Shown piece after piece: positions 20,128 through 29,520 of a stretch of DNA of 64,000 bases. The number at the start of each line of letters is the position of its first letter. Within the stretch, counting starts at the first letter, position 1. The notes under the pieces are model-generated. The model was not told where the DNA came from, did not search any database, and saw only the letters and a program-made list of their open reading frames with translations. The stretch is from Nostoc piscinale CENA21 (GTDB lineage: Bacteria > Cyanobacteriota > Cyanobacteriia > Cyanobacteriales > Nostocaceae). The DNA is taken from contig NZ_CP012036.1 of the NCBI RefSeq assembly GCF_001298445.1, positions 2,297,263 to 2,361,262 on the forward strand. The letters are read 5' to 3'. The position numbers were made by a program, and so were the translations under genes.

Positions 20128-20160
20128 AGATCCCCGACTTCTTTAAGAAGTCGGGGATCT
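20128..20160. repeat. Perfect palindrome with 16-bp arms
   Basis: The arm agatccccgacttctt is followed by one base and its exact complement. It sits between the interrupted gene and the methylase gene. A hairpin of this strength could end transcription or shield an mRNA end, but no T tract follows. It resembles dispersed Nostocales palindromes. Confidence 0.75.
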
Positions 20161-20196
20161 AAAGATGGGTAATTTTGTTTTTAATATTTATCAATC

Positions 20197-21102
20197 TTGG
20201 CAACTGAACCAGAGAATACACCAAAATCTATTAATTTCACACCTTACTACACTCAAAGTTACGGCTCAATTTATTTAGGCGATAGTCTGCAACTCACCAA
20301 ATTCTTAAAAGAAAGCAGCGTTAACCTGATTTTGACATCGCCGCCGTTTGCATTGACTCGCAAAAAAGAGTATGGCAATGAGAGTGCAGAAAATTATATT
20401 GAGTGGTTTCTACCCTTTGCGTCGGAATTTAAAAGAGTGCTGGCAGATAACGGCTCATTTATTTTAGATTTAGGCGGTGCATATCTTCCTGGTCATCCTG
20501 TACGGAGTCTTTATCAATACGAATTGTTATTGAGGTTGTGTAAGGAAGTGGGCTTTTTTTTGGCGCAAGAATTTTACCATTACAACCCAGCACGACTACC
20601 CACCCCGGCTGAGTGGGTAACAATTAGAAGAATCCGGGTAAAAGATGCGGTTAATGTTGTTTGGTGGTTATCAAAAACGGCAAACCCCAAAGCAGATAAT
20701 CGGAAAGTTTTAAAGCCTTATAGCCAAAGTATGCAGCGATTACTCAAAAATGGTTATGAAGCAAAAATGCGCCCCAGTGGCCACGAAATTTCGGGTAAGT
20801 TTCAAAAAGACAATCAAGGTGCAATTCCACCAAATTTATTAGAAATTCCCAACACAGAATCTAATAGTCTTTATTTACGTCGCTGTAAAGCTAAGGGAAT
20901 TCAGCCCCATCCGGCTAGGTTTCCGCAGGGGTTTGCTGAATTTTTTATCAAGTTTCTAACAGATGAGGGTGATCTGGTTTTAGATCCATTTGCTGGTTCC
21001 AACACAACGGGTTTTGTAGCTGAGACTTTTAAACGCCAATGGATTTCTTTTGAAATTAATCAAGATTATGTGACGGGGAGTCGTTTTCGATTTGTTGAGT
21101 AG
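20197..21102 (+). CDS. Orphan DNA methyltransferase (beta class, TSPPF; probable N4-cytosine)
   Basis: This 301-residue protein has the catalytic motif LTSPPFAL near residue 48 and the SAM-binding motif DPFAGSNTTGF near residue 266. That order (IV before I) defines the beta class. TSPP[FY] is more usual in N4-cytosine enzymes than the DPPY of N6-adenine enzymes. No restriction gene is adjacent, so it is an orphan methylase. Nostocales carry several core methylases, one of which modifies GGCC at N4, and this may be that one, but the target cannot be read from sequence. The start is probably TTG 20197; no strong ribosome binding site is seen. Confidence 0.85.
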   Translation: MATEPENTPKSINFTPYYTQSYGSIYLGDSLQLTKFLKESSVNLILTSPPFALTRKKEYGNESAENYIEWFLPFASEFKRVLADNGSFILDLGGAYLPGHPVRSLYQYELLLRLCKEVGFFLAQEFYHYNPARLPTPAEWVTIRRIRVKDAVNVVWWLSKTANPKADNRKVLKPYSQSMQRLLKNGYEAKMRPSGHEISGKFQKDNQGAIPPNLLEIPNTESNSLYLRRCKAKGIQPHPARFPQGFAEFFIKFLTDEGDLVLDPFAGSNTTGFVAETFKRQWISFEINQDYVTGSRFRFVE

Positions 21103-21144
21103 CCAAATCTATTGAGAGTTCAAAGTAAAACTTAATAATTTTAC

Positions 21145-21339
21145 TTAAATCTCTCCATCTACTTGCATTTTATGAACCTGATCTGCTAATTCTTGACGAT
21201 TTTGATCATCAAGCTTATCGATCGCTAACATCCCCATGAGGATGACTTCTTTGAGAGTTAAACGAGTTGAATGTGCCTGTTTCTGCACAATCTCCTTGAT
21301 AATCGGACTAACACCGATTGCTGTACTAGCTCTAGCCAC
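21145..21339 (-). CDS. Hypothetical protein, 64 residues
   Basis: A small mostly helical protein (MARASTAIGVSPIIKEIVQ, LTLKEVILMGMLAIDKLDD). The pattern could suit an antitoxin-like or ribbon-helix-helix regulator, but no partner toxin is adjacent and I do not recognise it. It converges with the methylase gene. Confidence 0.45.
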   Translation of the reverse strand: MARASTAIGVSPIIKEIVQKQAHSTRLTLKEVILMGMLAIDKLDDQNRQELADQVHKMQVDGEI

Positions 21340-22019
21340 AGAACAAAATGTATAACATTATAGACACCGCCTAAATCTTAGCATTTCCCTTAAAGTTGTT
21401 CTATATATCTGTTATTCGATTTAACTTAGTCCAAAAGAATAATTACTGATTTAAATCATAATCTGCTGATTTATAAAGTAAGTTTTACATTTGATTTTTA
21501 GCTTTTCTTTGCTGTATCTTGCTTACGGGCGTGAATCTCGCAGCCTTCAAGCTAAATTTTTTAACTCAGTAAATAGCTGGCGATCGCATCTTAAAACCAA
21601 TCACAGCCTCATTGATTACATCTCTCCACATCCGAGTAGGCGCATGAGTTTGCCATCAAGCATTAATATTAACTTACGTATATTTATTTACGCTTAGTTA
21701 TTGCTATACTAAGCAAGATTACTGCTGTCTATAGTAAATATATTGAGTGATTAACTCACAGTATAAAGGTTCTGCAAAGAACGAATCTCTACAATTTACT
21801 AATTTGCAGATTCACTGAAACGCTCAGGCAAAGCCATGTTCAATACGTAGGAACTTCTAGTTTTAGAAAAAGTTGCGTTAAAGAGATGATAAATTCCAAA
21901 TGTAATCTTGTTAAACTACTTTACAGTACTACTGAGTGTAAATAAAAATAATAACTTAACCAAGAAAAAATCATCCTGAACACAGGTAACAAATGCTGTC
22001 ATAAGGGAAAGTACTAAGT
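21340..22019. other. Intergenic stretch, no gene supported
   Basis: About 680 A/T-rich bases between divergent genes. A short rightward open frame near 21491 shows no family features and contains a HIP1 octamer, so I do not call it. The region must contain the promoter of the SGNH hydrolase gene. Confidence 0.45.
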
Positions 22020-23191
22020 ATGAGGAAATACAAAGCGATGAAGCACAATTATCTGTTAGCAATAGGCTTGTTAACAGGATTGGCAATACCAGTATCGACG
22101 CTTTCGCCTCTGTCAAACAGATTGCCAGCAAATTTTAGTTACCTGGGGACAGCAAAACATAATTCGCTGTTAATGATAGGTGAAAAAAATCTTCCTAGTT
22201 TTGACACCTCCTTACCGGAATTTAGATATCAAGCTTTACAACATATTAAAACCTCGCACTCAACAGTTAGTGAAAAAACTATTCCTAGTGTTGATATTTC
22301 CTCACAATCTTTAGAGTATTCCCAGTCAATAGTTGATCATAAAAAAAAATTTCAAATCTTGATGAATCTTCACCAGAAATTAGTGAACAAGGATTGTTAG
22401 CGCCAATTGAGTCACTATTTCATCGCAGTTCACCATCATCAAATGTACCACTAACATCTGGATATCAACTTTATTACCAAAGACTAGCGGCTTTAAAGAC
22501 TGGTCAAATTTATACACGTATATCTGATGAATCGCCATCTTTTTCCGAGTCTAATAAACAGCGCCAATTAACTTACGAAGATTGGAAAAGTTTATTAGCT
22601 TTAGAAGCTAAAGCTGTGACAAAAGGTCAAGGTAATAATCATTTAAGCATTATGGTTGGGGATTCTTTAAGTTTGTGGTTTCCCCCAGAAAAACTACCAA
22701 GTGGCAAACTTTGGCTGAATCAAGGTATATCTGGTGATACTTCTGGTGGAATTTTAAAAAGATTAGGCGCATTTTCATCTACAAGGCCAGAAGTCATTTA
22801 CATCATGGCGGGAATTAATGATTTACGCAGAGGGCTAAAGGATGAAGTGATTTTGCAAAATTACCGCCAAATTATCCGTCGGTTGCGACAGGCTCACCCA
22901 AAAACTGAGATAATTGTGCAATCAATTCTACCAGCAAGCTTACCAACAATTTCTAATAGCCAAATTCGGCGGATTAATTTTCAATTGTCCCTAATTGCTC
23001 AACAAGAGGGAGCGAATTATTTAAATATTCATGATTGGTTTACTGATTTTGAAGGTAATTTGCGTGTAGAGTTAACCACCGATGGATTACATCTATCCCA
23101 AGAGGGGTATGATGTTTGGCGTTCCGCATTAGAACAAGTCGAGTATAAGTTGACTCAGCGTGAACATGGAAAATTGCGATCGCAGTTTTAA
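22020..23191 (+). pseudogene. SGNH/GDSL hydrolase, frameshifted
   Basis: The restored product is about 390 residues. The N-terminus (MKHNYLLAIGLLTGLAIPVS) is a signal peptide or membrane anchor, and a low-complexity spacer follows. The SGNH hydrolase domain then shows VGDSLSLWFP with the catalytic Ser, NQGISGDTSGG, the YIMAGINDLRRG block, and TDGLHLSQEGYDVW with the catalytic Asp/His. The frame is broken at an A9 run (22341-22349). Unlike the other breaks, removing one base gives a stop; adding one base or removing two gives KKISNLDESSPE and joins the frames. The substrate is unknown, probably an acyl or acetyl ester of an envelope polymer. Confidence 0.8.
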
Positions 23192-23196
23192 AATTT

Positions 23197-23559
23197 ATGG
23201 AAATTCATGATACTGATGCTATTACCATCCGTTCTGTAATTGAAAGTCAATTAGCAGCCTTTCAGCAAGATGATGCTCAAACTGCTTTTAGTTTCGCAAG
23301 TCCGGGAATTCAAGAGCAATTTCAAAGCCCAGAAAACTTTATGCGGATGGTAATGCTCAATTACCCAGCGGTGTATCGTCCTCGTTCTGTGATGTTTGAA
23401 AAAATTACTATTATTCAAGACAATATAACTCAACCTGTATTATTGTTGAGTCCTCATGGTATGCCTTTGAGGGCATTATATTTTATGGAACAGCAACGCG
23501 ATGATACTTGGAAAATCAACGGTTGCATTTTAGTATCAGTAGAGGCGGAAATTACCTGA
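23197..23559 (+). CDS. DUF4864 family protein
   Basis: A 120-residue protein with the DUF4864 pattern: IRSVIESQLAAFQQDDAQTAFSFASP, FMRMVMLNYPAVYRPRS, and a C-terminal WKINGCILV. The fold resembles NTF2-like/SnoaL small-ligand pockets; the function is unknown. It begins 6 bases after the SGNH hydrolase gene and is likely in the same transcript. Confidence 0.8.
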   Translation: MEIHDTDAITIRSVIESQLAAFQQDDAQTAFSFASPGIQEQFQSPENFMRMVMLNYPAVYRPRSVMFEKITIIQDNITQPVLLLSPHGMPLRALYFMEQQRDDTWKINGCILVSVEAEIT

Positions 23560-23727
23560 GAAGGCAGAAGGAAAAACTCAATATTATTAGTTAATGACTG
23601 GCTAGTTATACTATTCTTTTGAAATCTGTGCCTAAATTATTGCTGGATATCTTCTCTTTATATCTACATATTTTATTTATATAGATTAAGAGGCTTTGAG
23701 GGCGTGGATATCTGGCACAGTAATTTT

Positions 23728-24576
23728 TTAACTCCTACCTCCTGCCTTCTGACTTCTGACTTCTGAATTCACCCTTAAGATTTGATTTAATTTGCCGCTA
23801 CGATAACCTTCTAAATCTAAAGTGACGTAGATAAAGCCAAATTCTTGAAATGCACCAACTACAGCAGGTAAATCAACAGCTAAAACAAAATCTTTAATTT
23901 TTTCTGGGGCTAACTCAATCCGAGCAGTATCACCTTCAGAGCGTACACGCAAATTATCCCATCCGAGTTTTCGCAGATAAATTTCGGCTCTACCGACACG
24001 TTGTAGTTTAGCTACGGTAATTTCTTCACCGTAAGGAAAACGGGAACTTAAGCAAGGTTGAGCAGGTTTATCCCACCAAGGTAAACCAAGTTGTTGAGAA
24101 AGTTGGCGAACTTCTAATTTAGATACACCAATTTCAGCTAAAGGCGATCGCGCCCCTCGTTCTTTGGCGGCTTGAATTCCTGGACGATAATCGTGTAAAT
24201 CGTCGGCGTTCACCCCATCCACAACATAAGGGTAGCCTAACTCCACAGCTAATGGTTTGAGAGTATCGTGTAGTTCGCTTTTGCAAAAATAGCAGCGATT
24301 CACAGGATTTGATGTGTAGTTGGGATTTTCCATCTCATTTGTTGGAACAATTTGATGCGAAATCCCAATAGTTGCGGCTTGAATTTTTGCGTCTTCTAAT
24401 TCTTCTGGTAACAGCGAAGGCGAAACTGCTGTGACAGCCAAAGCGCGATCGCCTAAAATATCATAAGCAATCTTCGCCACTAAAGTACTATCTACACCAC
24501 CAGAATAGGCAATTAAGGCGCGTTCCATTTCGCCAAATAAGGCTTTGAGTTGCTGTAGTTTTTCCGACAATTTCAT
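23728..24576 (-). CDS. larE: ATP-dependent sacrificial sulfur transferase LarE
   Basis: The protein has the PP-loop AYSGGVDSTLVAKIA and the LarE motif PAQPCLSSRFPYG. Its cysteine is the one that donates sulfur in LarE proteins of this type, leaving dehydroalanine. Other LarE-type features are NRCYFCKSELH and YVVDGVNADD. LarE inserts sulfur into the nickel-pincer cofactor of lactate racemase, or into related cofactors. larB and larC are not nearby. Start: MKLSEKLQQLK at 24576 fits the family. The last ~12 residues (EVRSQKAGGRS) are encoded by a short tandem repeat, so the C-terminus seems to have been extended by repeat DNA. Confidence 0.88.
   Translation of the reverse strand: MKLSEKLQQLKALFGEMERALIAYSGGVDSTLVAKIAYDILGDRALAVTAVSPSLLPEELEDAKIQAATIGISHQIVPTNEMENPNYTSNPVNRCYFCKSELHDTLKPLAVELGYPYVVDGVNADDLHDYRPGIQAAKERGARSPLAEIGVSKLEVRQLSQQLGLPWWDKPAQPCLSSRFPYGEEITVAKLQRVGRAEIYLRKLGWDNLRVRSEGDTARIELAPEKIKDFVLAVDLPAVVGAFQEFGFIYVTLDLEGYRSGKLNQILRVNSEVRSQKAGGRS
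23730..23768. repeat. Pyrimidine-rich short tandem repeat
   Basis: Units such as ctcctgccttctgacttctg run over the 3' end of larE and supply its last codons and stop. The same kind of repeat occurs at 18570-18597 and, in the opposite sense, at 5041-5070. Confidence 0.6.
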
Positions 24577-24636
24577 TTTGAATTCCTGACATTTCCCCAC
24601 AAATTCCATTGTAGAGGTGTCAAGAAAATCTGTGTT

Positions 24637-26447
24637 TTAGCTGGGCGACGCTTCCGATGCTGGTGGTGGTAATTGAATATACTTAGCTACCAAAGCTTCT
24701 AAGAGTGGTAAGTCCAAAGGTTTAGAAATATATTCATTGACTCCTGATGCGATACAGATGTCGCGATCGCCTTTCATCGCCATTGCAGTTTGAGCAATTA
24801 CCGGAATTGTTTGATACTCTGAGTGATGACGTAGTTGCTTTACCACCTGTAGCCCGTTTTCATCGGGTAACTGAATATCAATTAAAATTAACCCTGGTGT
24901 TTGCTGTGCCAGAGTTGACCACATTGCTGTAGCATTTTTAATCCAAGTCACCTGATAACCCAATCTCTCAAGATAAGTTTGCATCAACTGGCCATTGGGT
25001 AAATCATCTTCTACCAATAAAATTCGGAAGTTAGAACTAGGGACGATATTTGACGCAGATGAAGGTGTAATATCTGCTGCATCTATTTGAGCTTTCTGAT
25101 GCTCCAGAACTTCCTTGACTGGTTTCACAGGTAGGATAATCTTAAAACGTGAACCCTGATTCAGTTCCGATTCCACTTCTACAGAACCCCCGTGAATTTC
25201 CGCCAGTTTCTTCGTGACAACCAAACCCAAGCCTGTACCTTCATCACGGCTAGTTACCACGTTTGCAATTTGAAAATAAGGTTGAAAAAGTTGCTCTTGG
25301 TCTAATTGAGAAATTCCAATTCCTGTATCCCAAATTGTAAAATTAACAAATTCAGCTTGTGGAATAACTTTTAAACCCACTTCACCAGTACAAGTAAACT
25401 TCACAGCATTGAAGAGCAAATTTAACAGCATTTGCTTGAGGCGTAAGGGATCTGCAACTAGAGTTGTGATGTTAGGGTCGAGTTCAAGGTGTAGTTTTAA
25501 ACCTTTGTTAGCCGCTTTCTCTTTAACTAATGCCAAAACATTGCGACATAGTTCTGGTACATTTACTTCTTCTGGTTGTACTTCTAACTGATTGGCTTCA
25601 ATTTTGGAGAGGTCTAAAATATCATTAATAAGTGCTAACAAGTGTTTGCCACTCGACTGAATAATATTTAAATATTCTTGATGGCGTTCTCGGCTGGGTT
25701 CGTAACCTTGAGCTAACAGTAAATGGGTAAATCCGATAATAGAACTCAAGGGTGTGCGAATTTCGTGGCTGGTATTGGCGAGAAACTGATTTTTGAGTTG
25801 ATTTGTTCTTTCGAGTTCTTGATGATAACTACCAATATTTTGCGAGATTTGCTGCCAAGATTGTATTTGTTTAAACTGTGTCAGAGCATTGGTAAGCTGT
25901 TGGGTGACTCTGGTGAATAATTCTGGTTTCAGTTGTATTTGTGATGCTGTCAGGACTTCTTGTGGTGTTTGAGAAATAATTAGCCAGCCAATCATCTCAG
26001 AATTATTGGTTAAAGGCCAAGCACTTGGCGGTTGCTGACTGGCGAGGCGCTGCAAATCTGCTACTTCCACCATTTGCGTTAATTGCAACCGCAGTTTTTT
26101 TGCCTTTTTGGGATGTTACTTCTAAGGCTGATGCAGAAGTAGAAATATAGCAAACTTGAGCCAATTTTGTTTTTGGTTGAGGCAGAGCGATCGCTACTCT
26201 ACTATTATTCAAAGCAACATCAAGTTCATCGACCACTGCTTGAAAAAATTTCTGCGGCTGTTGCGTCTACCTGTACAGTAGACGCAGAAACAGAAACTAG
26301 GTAATCATTTAGGCGACTTTGCAACTTGTTCAAGCTGCACTCTAACCACAATTCGGCACGGAGTTGTTGAATTGTTGCCAAAAGACTTGGCGTTGCATCT
26401 ACCTGTGAGTTTTGTTCTGGTAAGCTTGAATACTGCTGCATGGTCAA
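24637..26447 (-). pseudogene. Hybrid histidine kinase (GAF-like, HisKA, HATPase, REC), two frameshifts
   Basis: The restored product is about 602 residues. It has a GAF-like N-terminal region (~1-190), a HisKA domain with the phospho-acceptor FLANTSHEIRTPLSSIIG (~225), HATPase_c with NLLFNAVKFT, DTGIGIS and GTGLGLVVTKKL, and a C-terminal receiver with VEDD, LILIDIQLPDENG and YISKPL (~470-595). Breaks lie at an A6 run (26243-26248) and a T7 run (26095-26101). Removing one base at each gives AEIFQAVVDELD and GKKLRLQLTQMVE. The third frame alone (26088-24637) still encodes all catalytic modules, so a kinase lacking most of the sensor could be made. Confidence 0.85.
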
Positions 26448-26631
26448 CTAGACCGTTGAACAAGTTTAGCCTGGCGCAAAATTGCGAACAAGATTCTATG
26501 TATATTAGCTCACAAATCTTGATTGTTCACAAACTCTAACTTTTACTGTTTATGGTAACAGACTTAACAATAGTTTTTGAATAAATCACTCACGTCTAAT
26601 TTCTTTAAAGTAACTAATTTGCTTAAAAATC

Positions 26632-27498
26632 ATGGATACACAAGTTATACAACTAATTGTCAATGGCATTGCTTTGGGGAGCATTATTGCTCTAGCTGCG
26701 GTTGGTCTAACTCTCACCTACGGGATTTTACGGTTATCGAATTTTGCTCATGGTGATTTTCTGACTTTAGGAGCTTATTTGACTCTGTTGGTAAATGCGG
26801 CTGGGGTAAATATCTGGCTATCAATGATTTTGGCAGCCGTAGGAACCGTCGCCGCGATGCTGTTATCAGAGAAGTTATTGTGGTCAAAGATGCGCTTAAT
26901 TCGTGCCACTTCCACAACGCTGATTATTATTTCTATTGGTTTAGCTTTATTTTTGCGTAATGGCATTATCTTAGTTTGGGGTGGCAAAAACCAAAACTAC
27001 AATGTTCCTGTCACTTCTGCTTGGGACTTTTTTGGTGTCAAAATCCCCCAAAATCAACTTTTGGTTTTAGGTCTAGCTGTGTTAGCAATTGTCGGGCTGC
27101 ATTACCTCCTGCAAAACACCAAAATAGGTAAAGCGATGCGAGCTGTAGCAGATGACCTAGATTTAGCGAGAGTTTCCGGTATCAATGTTGAGCAAGTTAT
27201 CTTGTGGACTTGGCTGATTGCTGGCACACTCACTTCCTTGGGTGGCAGCATGTACGGTTTAATTACAGCTGTGCGCCCCAATATGGGATGGTTTTTAATT
27301 TTGCCTTTGTTTGCTTCCGTAATTTTAGGCGGAATTGGAAATCCCTACGGAGCGATCGCCGCAGCTTTTATCATTGGGATTGCTCAGGAAGTTAGCACTA
27401 TTTGGTTAGGGTCACAATACAAACAAGGTATTGCTCTACTAATTATGATTTTGGTGCTGCTCATTCGTCCCAAAGGTTTATTCAAAGGCACGATTTGA
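26632..27498 (+). CDS. natD: Branched-chain/neutral amino acid ABC transporter permease (LivH/NatD type)
   Basis: A 288-residue inner-membrane permease of the LivH family, with the opening QLIVNGIALGSIIALAAVGLTLTYGI and the EAA-like segment KAMRAVADDLDLARVSGI. Glycine-rich late spans (ASVILGGIGNPYGAIAAAFI) end with LLIRPKGLF. In Anabaena the N-I system for neutral amino acids uses NatD as this subunit. The other subunits (natA, B, C, E) are not adjacent, consistent with the scattered nat genes in that genus. It starts at ATG 26632 after a 184-base gap that should carry the promoter. Confidence 0.8.
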   Translation: MDTQVIQLIVNGIALGSIIALAAVGLTLTYGILRLSNFAHGDFLTLGAYLTLLVNAAGVNIWLSMILAAVGTVAAMLLSEKLLWSKMRLIRATSTTLIIISIGLALFLRNGIILVWGGKNQNYNVPVTSAWDFFGVKIPQNQLLVLGLAVLAIVGLHYLLQNTKIGKAMRAVADDLDLARVSGINVEQVILWTWLIAGTLTSLGGSMYGLITAVRPNMGWFLILPLFASVILGGIGNPYGAIAAAFIIGIAQEVSTIWLGSQYKQGIALLIMILVLLIRPKGLFKGTI

Positions 27499-27519
27499 GC
27501 AGCACCAGCCCACTTCTAA

Positions 27520-27657
27520 CTATTCAATGATGTGGAAATAGTAAGCCGCTACCAAAAGGTTAACAGCTAACAGAAACAAAGCCCAACCTGTACGAAATGG
27601 ATAGGGAGGCTTTGCGCCACTGTCTGCCACTGCGGAACTTTTGTTTTGAGTAGCCAT
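27520..27657 (-). CDS. psaX: Photosystem I 4.8 kDa subunit PsaX
   Basis: ATG at 27657-27655 is preceded by AGGAG with an 8-base spacer. The 45-residue product ends at TAG 27522-27520. It has a short polar N-terminus, then PYPFRTGWALFLLAVNLLVA and YYF, the single-span signature of PsaX. PsaX lies at the periphery of the photosystem I monomer and helps bind a chlorophyll; only some cyanobacteria have it. It converges with natD and is followed by lipA on the same strand upstream. Identification is by recalled sequence pattern and length. Confidence 0.88.
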   Translation of the reverse strand: MATQNKSSAVADSGAKPPYPFRTGWALFLLAVNLLVAAYYFHIIE

Positions 27658-27750
27658 AAGAGGTTCTCCTTAATGTCATGACTTTTTCAGAAATACCAAA
27701 TAGCTGCACCAATTACCCAGATTCGTTAAAAATATTTGTCTAGCGAGGGA

Positions 27751-27799
27751 GAAGTGCTGAGTAGTGAGTGCTGAGTGCTGAGGGTTGAGTGCTGAGTTA
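27751..27799. repeat. GTGCTGA-type short tandem repeat
   Basis: Repeated gtgctga / gagtgctg units lie just downstream of the lipA stop. The same repeat family appears at 43190-43250 and 15314-15330. Confidence 0.7.
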
Positions 27800-27803
27800 T
27801 GAT

Positions 27804-28727
27804 TTAAACTTCAGACTTCATAGTTGTATCTTCTCCTGCGTGGTAGGAACTGCGAACCAGAGGCCCAGAGCGGACATGAGTAAATCCCATTTTCCATGCT
27901 AGACTACCAAGCTCATCAAATTCCTCTGGAGTCCAGTATTTTTGTACTGGCAGATGATCTAAGGAAGGACGCATATACTGGCCAATAGTTAAGCGATCGC
28001 AGCCTATAGCTCTTAAATCTGCCATTGTTTCGAGAACTTCTGCTACAGTTTCTCCATGTCCCAGCATTAAACCCGATTTGGTGGGAATAGTTGGGTCAAT
28101 TTCTTTCACTATAGCCAAGACTCGCAGGGAGCGATCATATTTTGCCCCCCGACGCACTCGGCCAGTTAATCGTTGTACCGTCTCAATATTGTGATTAAAA
28201 CAAGCAGGTTTGGCATTCACAATCAATTCAATCCGTTGGCGCTGTCCTGCCTCACCCACACCTGCACCACCCCAAAAATCTGGTGTGAGTACTTCAATTT
28301 GAGTTCCAGGGTTTAACTTTCTCACCGCGTCCATTGTTTTGACAAAATGTCCCGCGCCTTGGTCTGGCAAATCATCCCGTGCCACAGAAGTCAACACCAC
28401 ATAATTTAATCCTAGAAGTTGTACCGCCTCTGCTACCTTCAGGGGTTCTTCTAAATCAAGCGGCATTGGTGCATGGCCTTTATCAACTTGACAAAAAGCA
28501 CAAGCACGGGTGCAGGTAGGCCCCATCAGCAAAAAAGTAGCCGTTTTTTGGGCATAGCACTCTCCCCGGTTAGGGCAACGTCCTTCTTCGCAAATTGTGT
28601 GAATTTGACGCTGTTTGATAATGCTTTGTACGGTGGAAATTTCGCTGGCTTTGCCAATAGGGCGACGTAACCAGCTAGGCATAGCCATAATTTCGGACTT
28701 AAATTCCCCTGGTTGTAACGAAGTCAT
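27804..28727 (-). CDS. lipA: Lipoyl synthase
   Basis: A radical SAM enzyme of 307 residues that inserts two sulfurs into protein-bound octanoyl groups. It has both LipA clusters: the auxiliary cluster motif CEEGRCPNRGEC and the radical-SAM motif CTRACAFC. Also typical are LTSVARDDLPDQGAGHF, KSGLMLGHGET and a C-terminal RSSYHAGE. Two possible starts exist: Met1 and the MAMPSWLRRPIG Met about 14 residues in. The gene stands between psaX and a response regulator with no obvious functional partner. Confidence 0.95.
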   Translation of the reverse strand: MTSLQPGEFKSEIMAMPSWLRRPIGKASEISTVQSIIKQRQIHTICEEGRCPNRGECYAQKTATFLLMGPTCTRACAFCQVDKGHAPMPLDLEEPLKVAEAVQLLGLNYVVLTSVARDDLPDQGAGHFVKTMDAVRKLNPGTQIEVLTPDFWGGAGVGEAGQRQRIELIVNAKPACFNHNIETVQRLTGRVRRGAKYDRSLRVLAIVKEIDPTIPTKSGLMLGHGETVAEVLETMADLRAIGCDRLTIGQYMRPSLDHLPVQKYWTPEEFDELGSLAWKMGFTHVRSGPLVRSSYHAGEDTTMKSEV

Positions 28728-28869
28728 AAATCCTAGATAAATCTCCAGCTATTTATACCGAAATATACTATCCCCCAATCCATAACAAATTTAGATATAG
28801 TGGGATGACTCTCAAGGTCAAGCGGCATAGCCGTAATGCAACTTAAATTTTCTGTTAGAGAAATCAGTC

Positions 28870-29520
28870 GTGGCCAGTAACAAAATTTTAGTTATCGATG
28901 ACACTACCGTTGTCAGGGTAAAAGTCCGAGAAATGTTACCTCCAGGTAACTTCGAGGTATTAGAAGCAAAAGACGGGGTGGAAGGACTTAATTTTATCCG
29001 TCAAGAAAAACTCAGCTTGATTATGTTAGATTTCCTACTACCAAAAATGAGTGGCTGGGAAGTTTTTCAACAAATTCAAGCCCAGCCTGAGTTAAGGAAA
29101 ATTCCTTTAGTGATCATGTCTGGTCGCAAGGAAGAAGTAACCGAAAAAATTCCAGAACCATTTGAATACTTTGATTTTCTGGGTAAACCATTTGATAAAA
29201 AGCAACTGATTGATGCGATTAAATCAGCAATGGCTAAGGCCAAGTTGCCACGTTCTGAACCAGCTTTGGTGGGAGTCGTTGCAGCTAAAAATGGCGCTAG
29301 TACAGGTACAACTAGTGCCAGTGCGATCGCAGAACAAGAAACAGTAGCTACAGCCAGTGTTGACCACTTGCCACTACCCCCAACATCTCCTATTGAAACA
29401 GCTTCTTTAGCAGAAATTAAAGCACTGAATGAGAAAATAGTTCAAATGCAAACTGAAATAGATGGCTTGAAAAAACAGTTAGCTCAGGTAGTCACCTTTA
29501 TTAAACAGAAAATTAAGTAA
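28870..29520 (+). CDS. Response regulator with C-terminal coiled coil
   Basis: A receiver domain occupies residues ~1-125: ILVIDDTTVVRVKVREM, LIMLDFLLPKMSGWE with the phospho-acceptor Asp, VIMSGRKEE, and K in DFLGKPFDKKQ. A low-complexity Ala/Thr linker follows (~135-180). The C-terminus is a predicted coiled coil (LAEIKALNEKIVQMQTEIDG, then LKKQLAQVV). The start is GTG 28870. There is no DNA-binding domain, so output is probably protein-protein. A strong hairpin with a T-rich tail lies about 170 bases downstream. Confidence 0.82.
   Translation: MASNKILVIDDTTVVRVKVREMLPPGNFEVLEAKDGVEGLNFIRQEKLSLIMLDFLLPKMSGWEVFQQIQAQPELRKIPLVIMSGRKEEVTEKIPEPFEYFDFLGKPFDKKQLIDAIKSAMAKAKLPRSEPALVGVVAAKNGASTGTTSASAIAEQETVATASVDHLPLPPTSPIETASLAEIKALNEKIVQMQTEIDGLKKQLAQVVTFIKQKIK

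Noticed and set aside
21491..21697. 68-codon rightward open frame
   Set aside because: No ribosome binding site, no recognisable family, contains a HIP1 octamer and mixed composition; likely chance.
26470..26520. NtcA-like site upstream of natD (GTA-N8-CAC)
   Set aside because: One half-site is mismatched and there is no clear spacing to a promoter; too weak to call.
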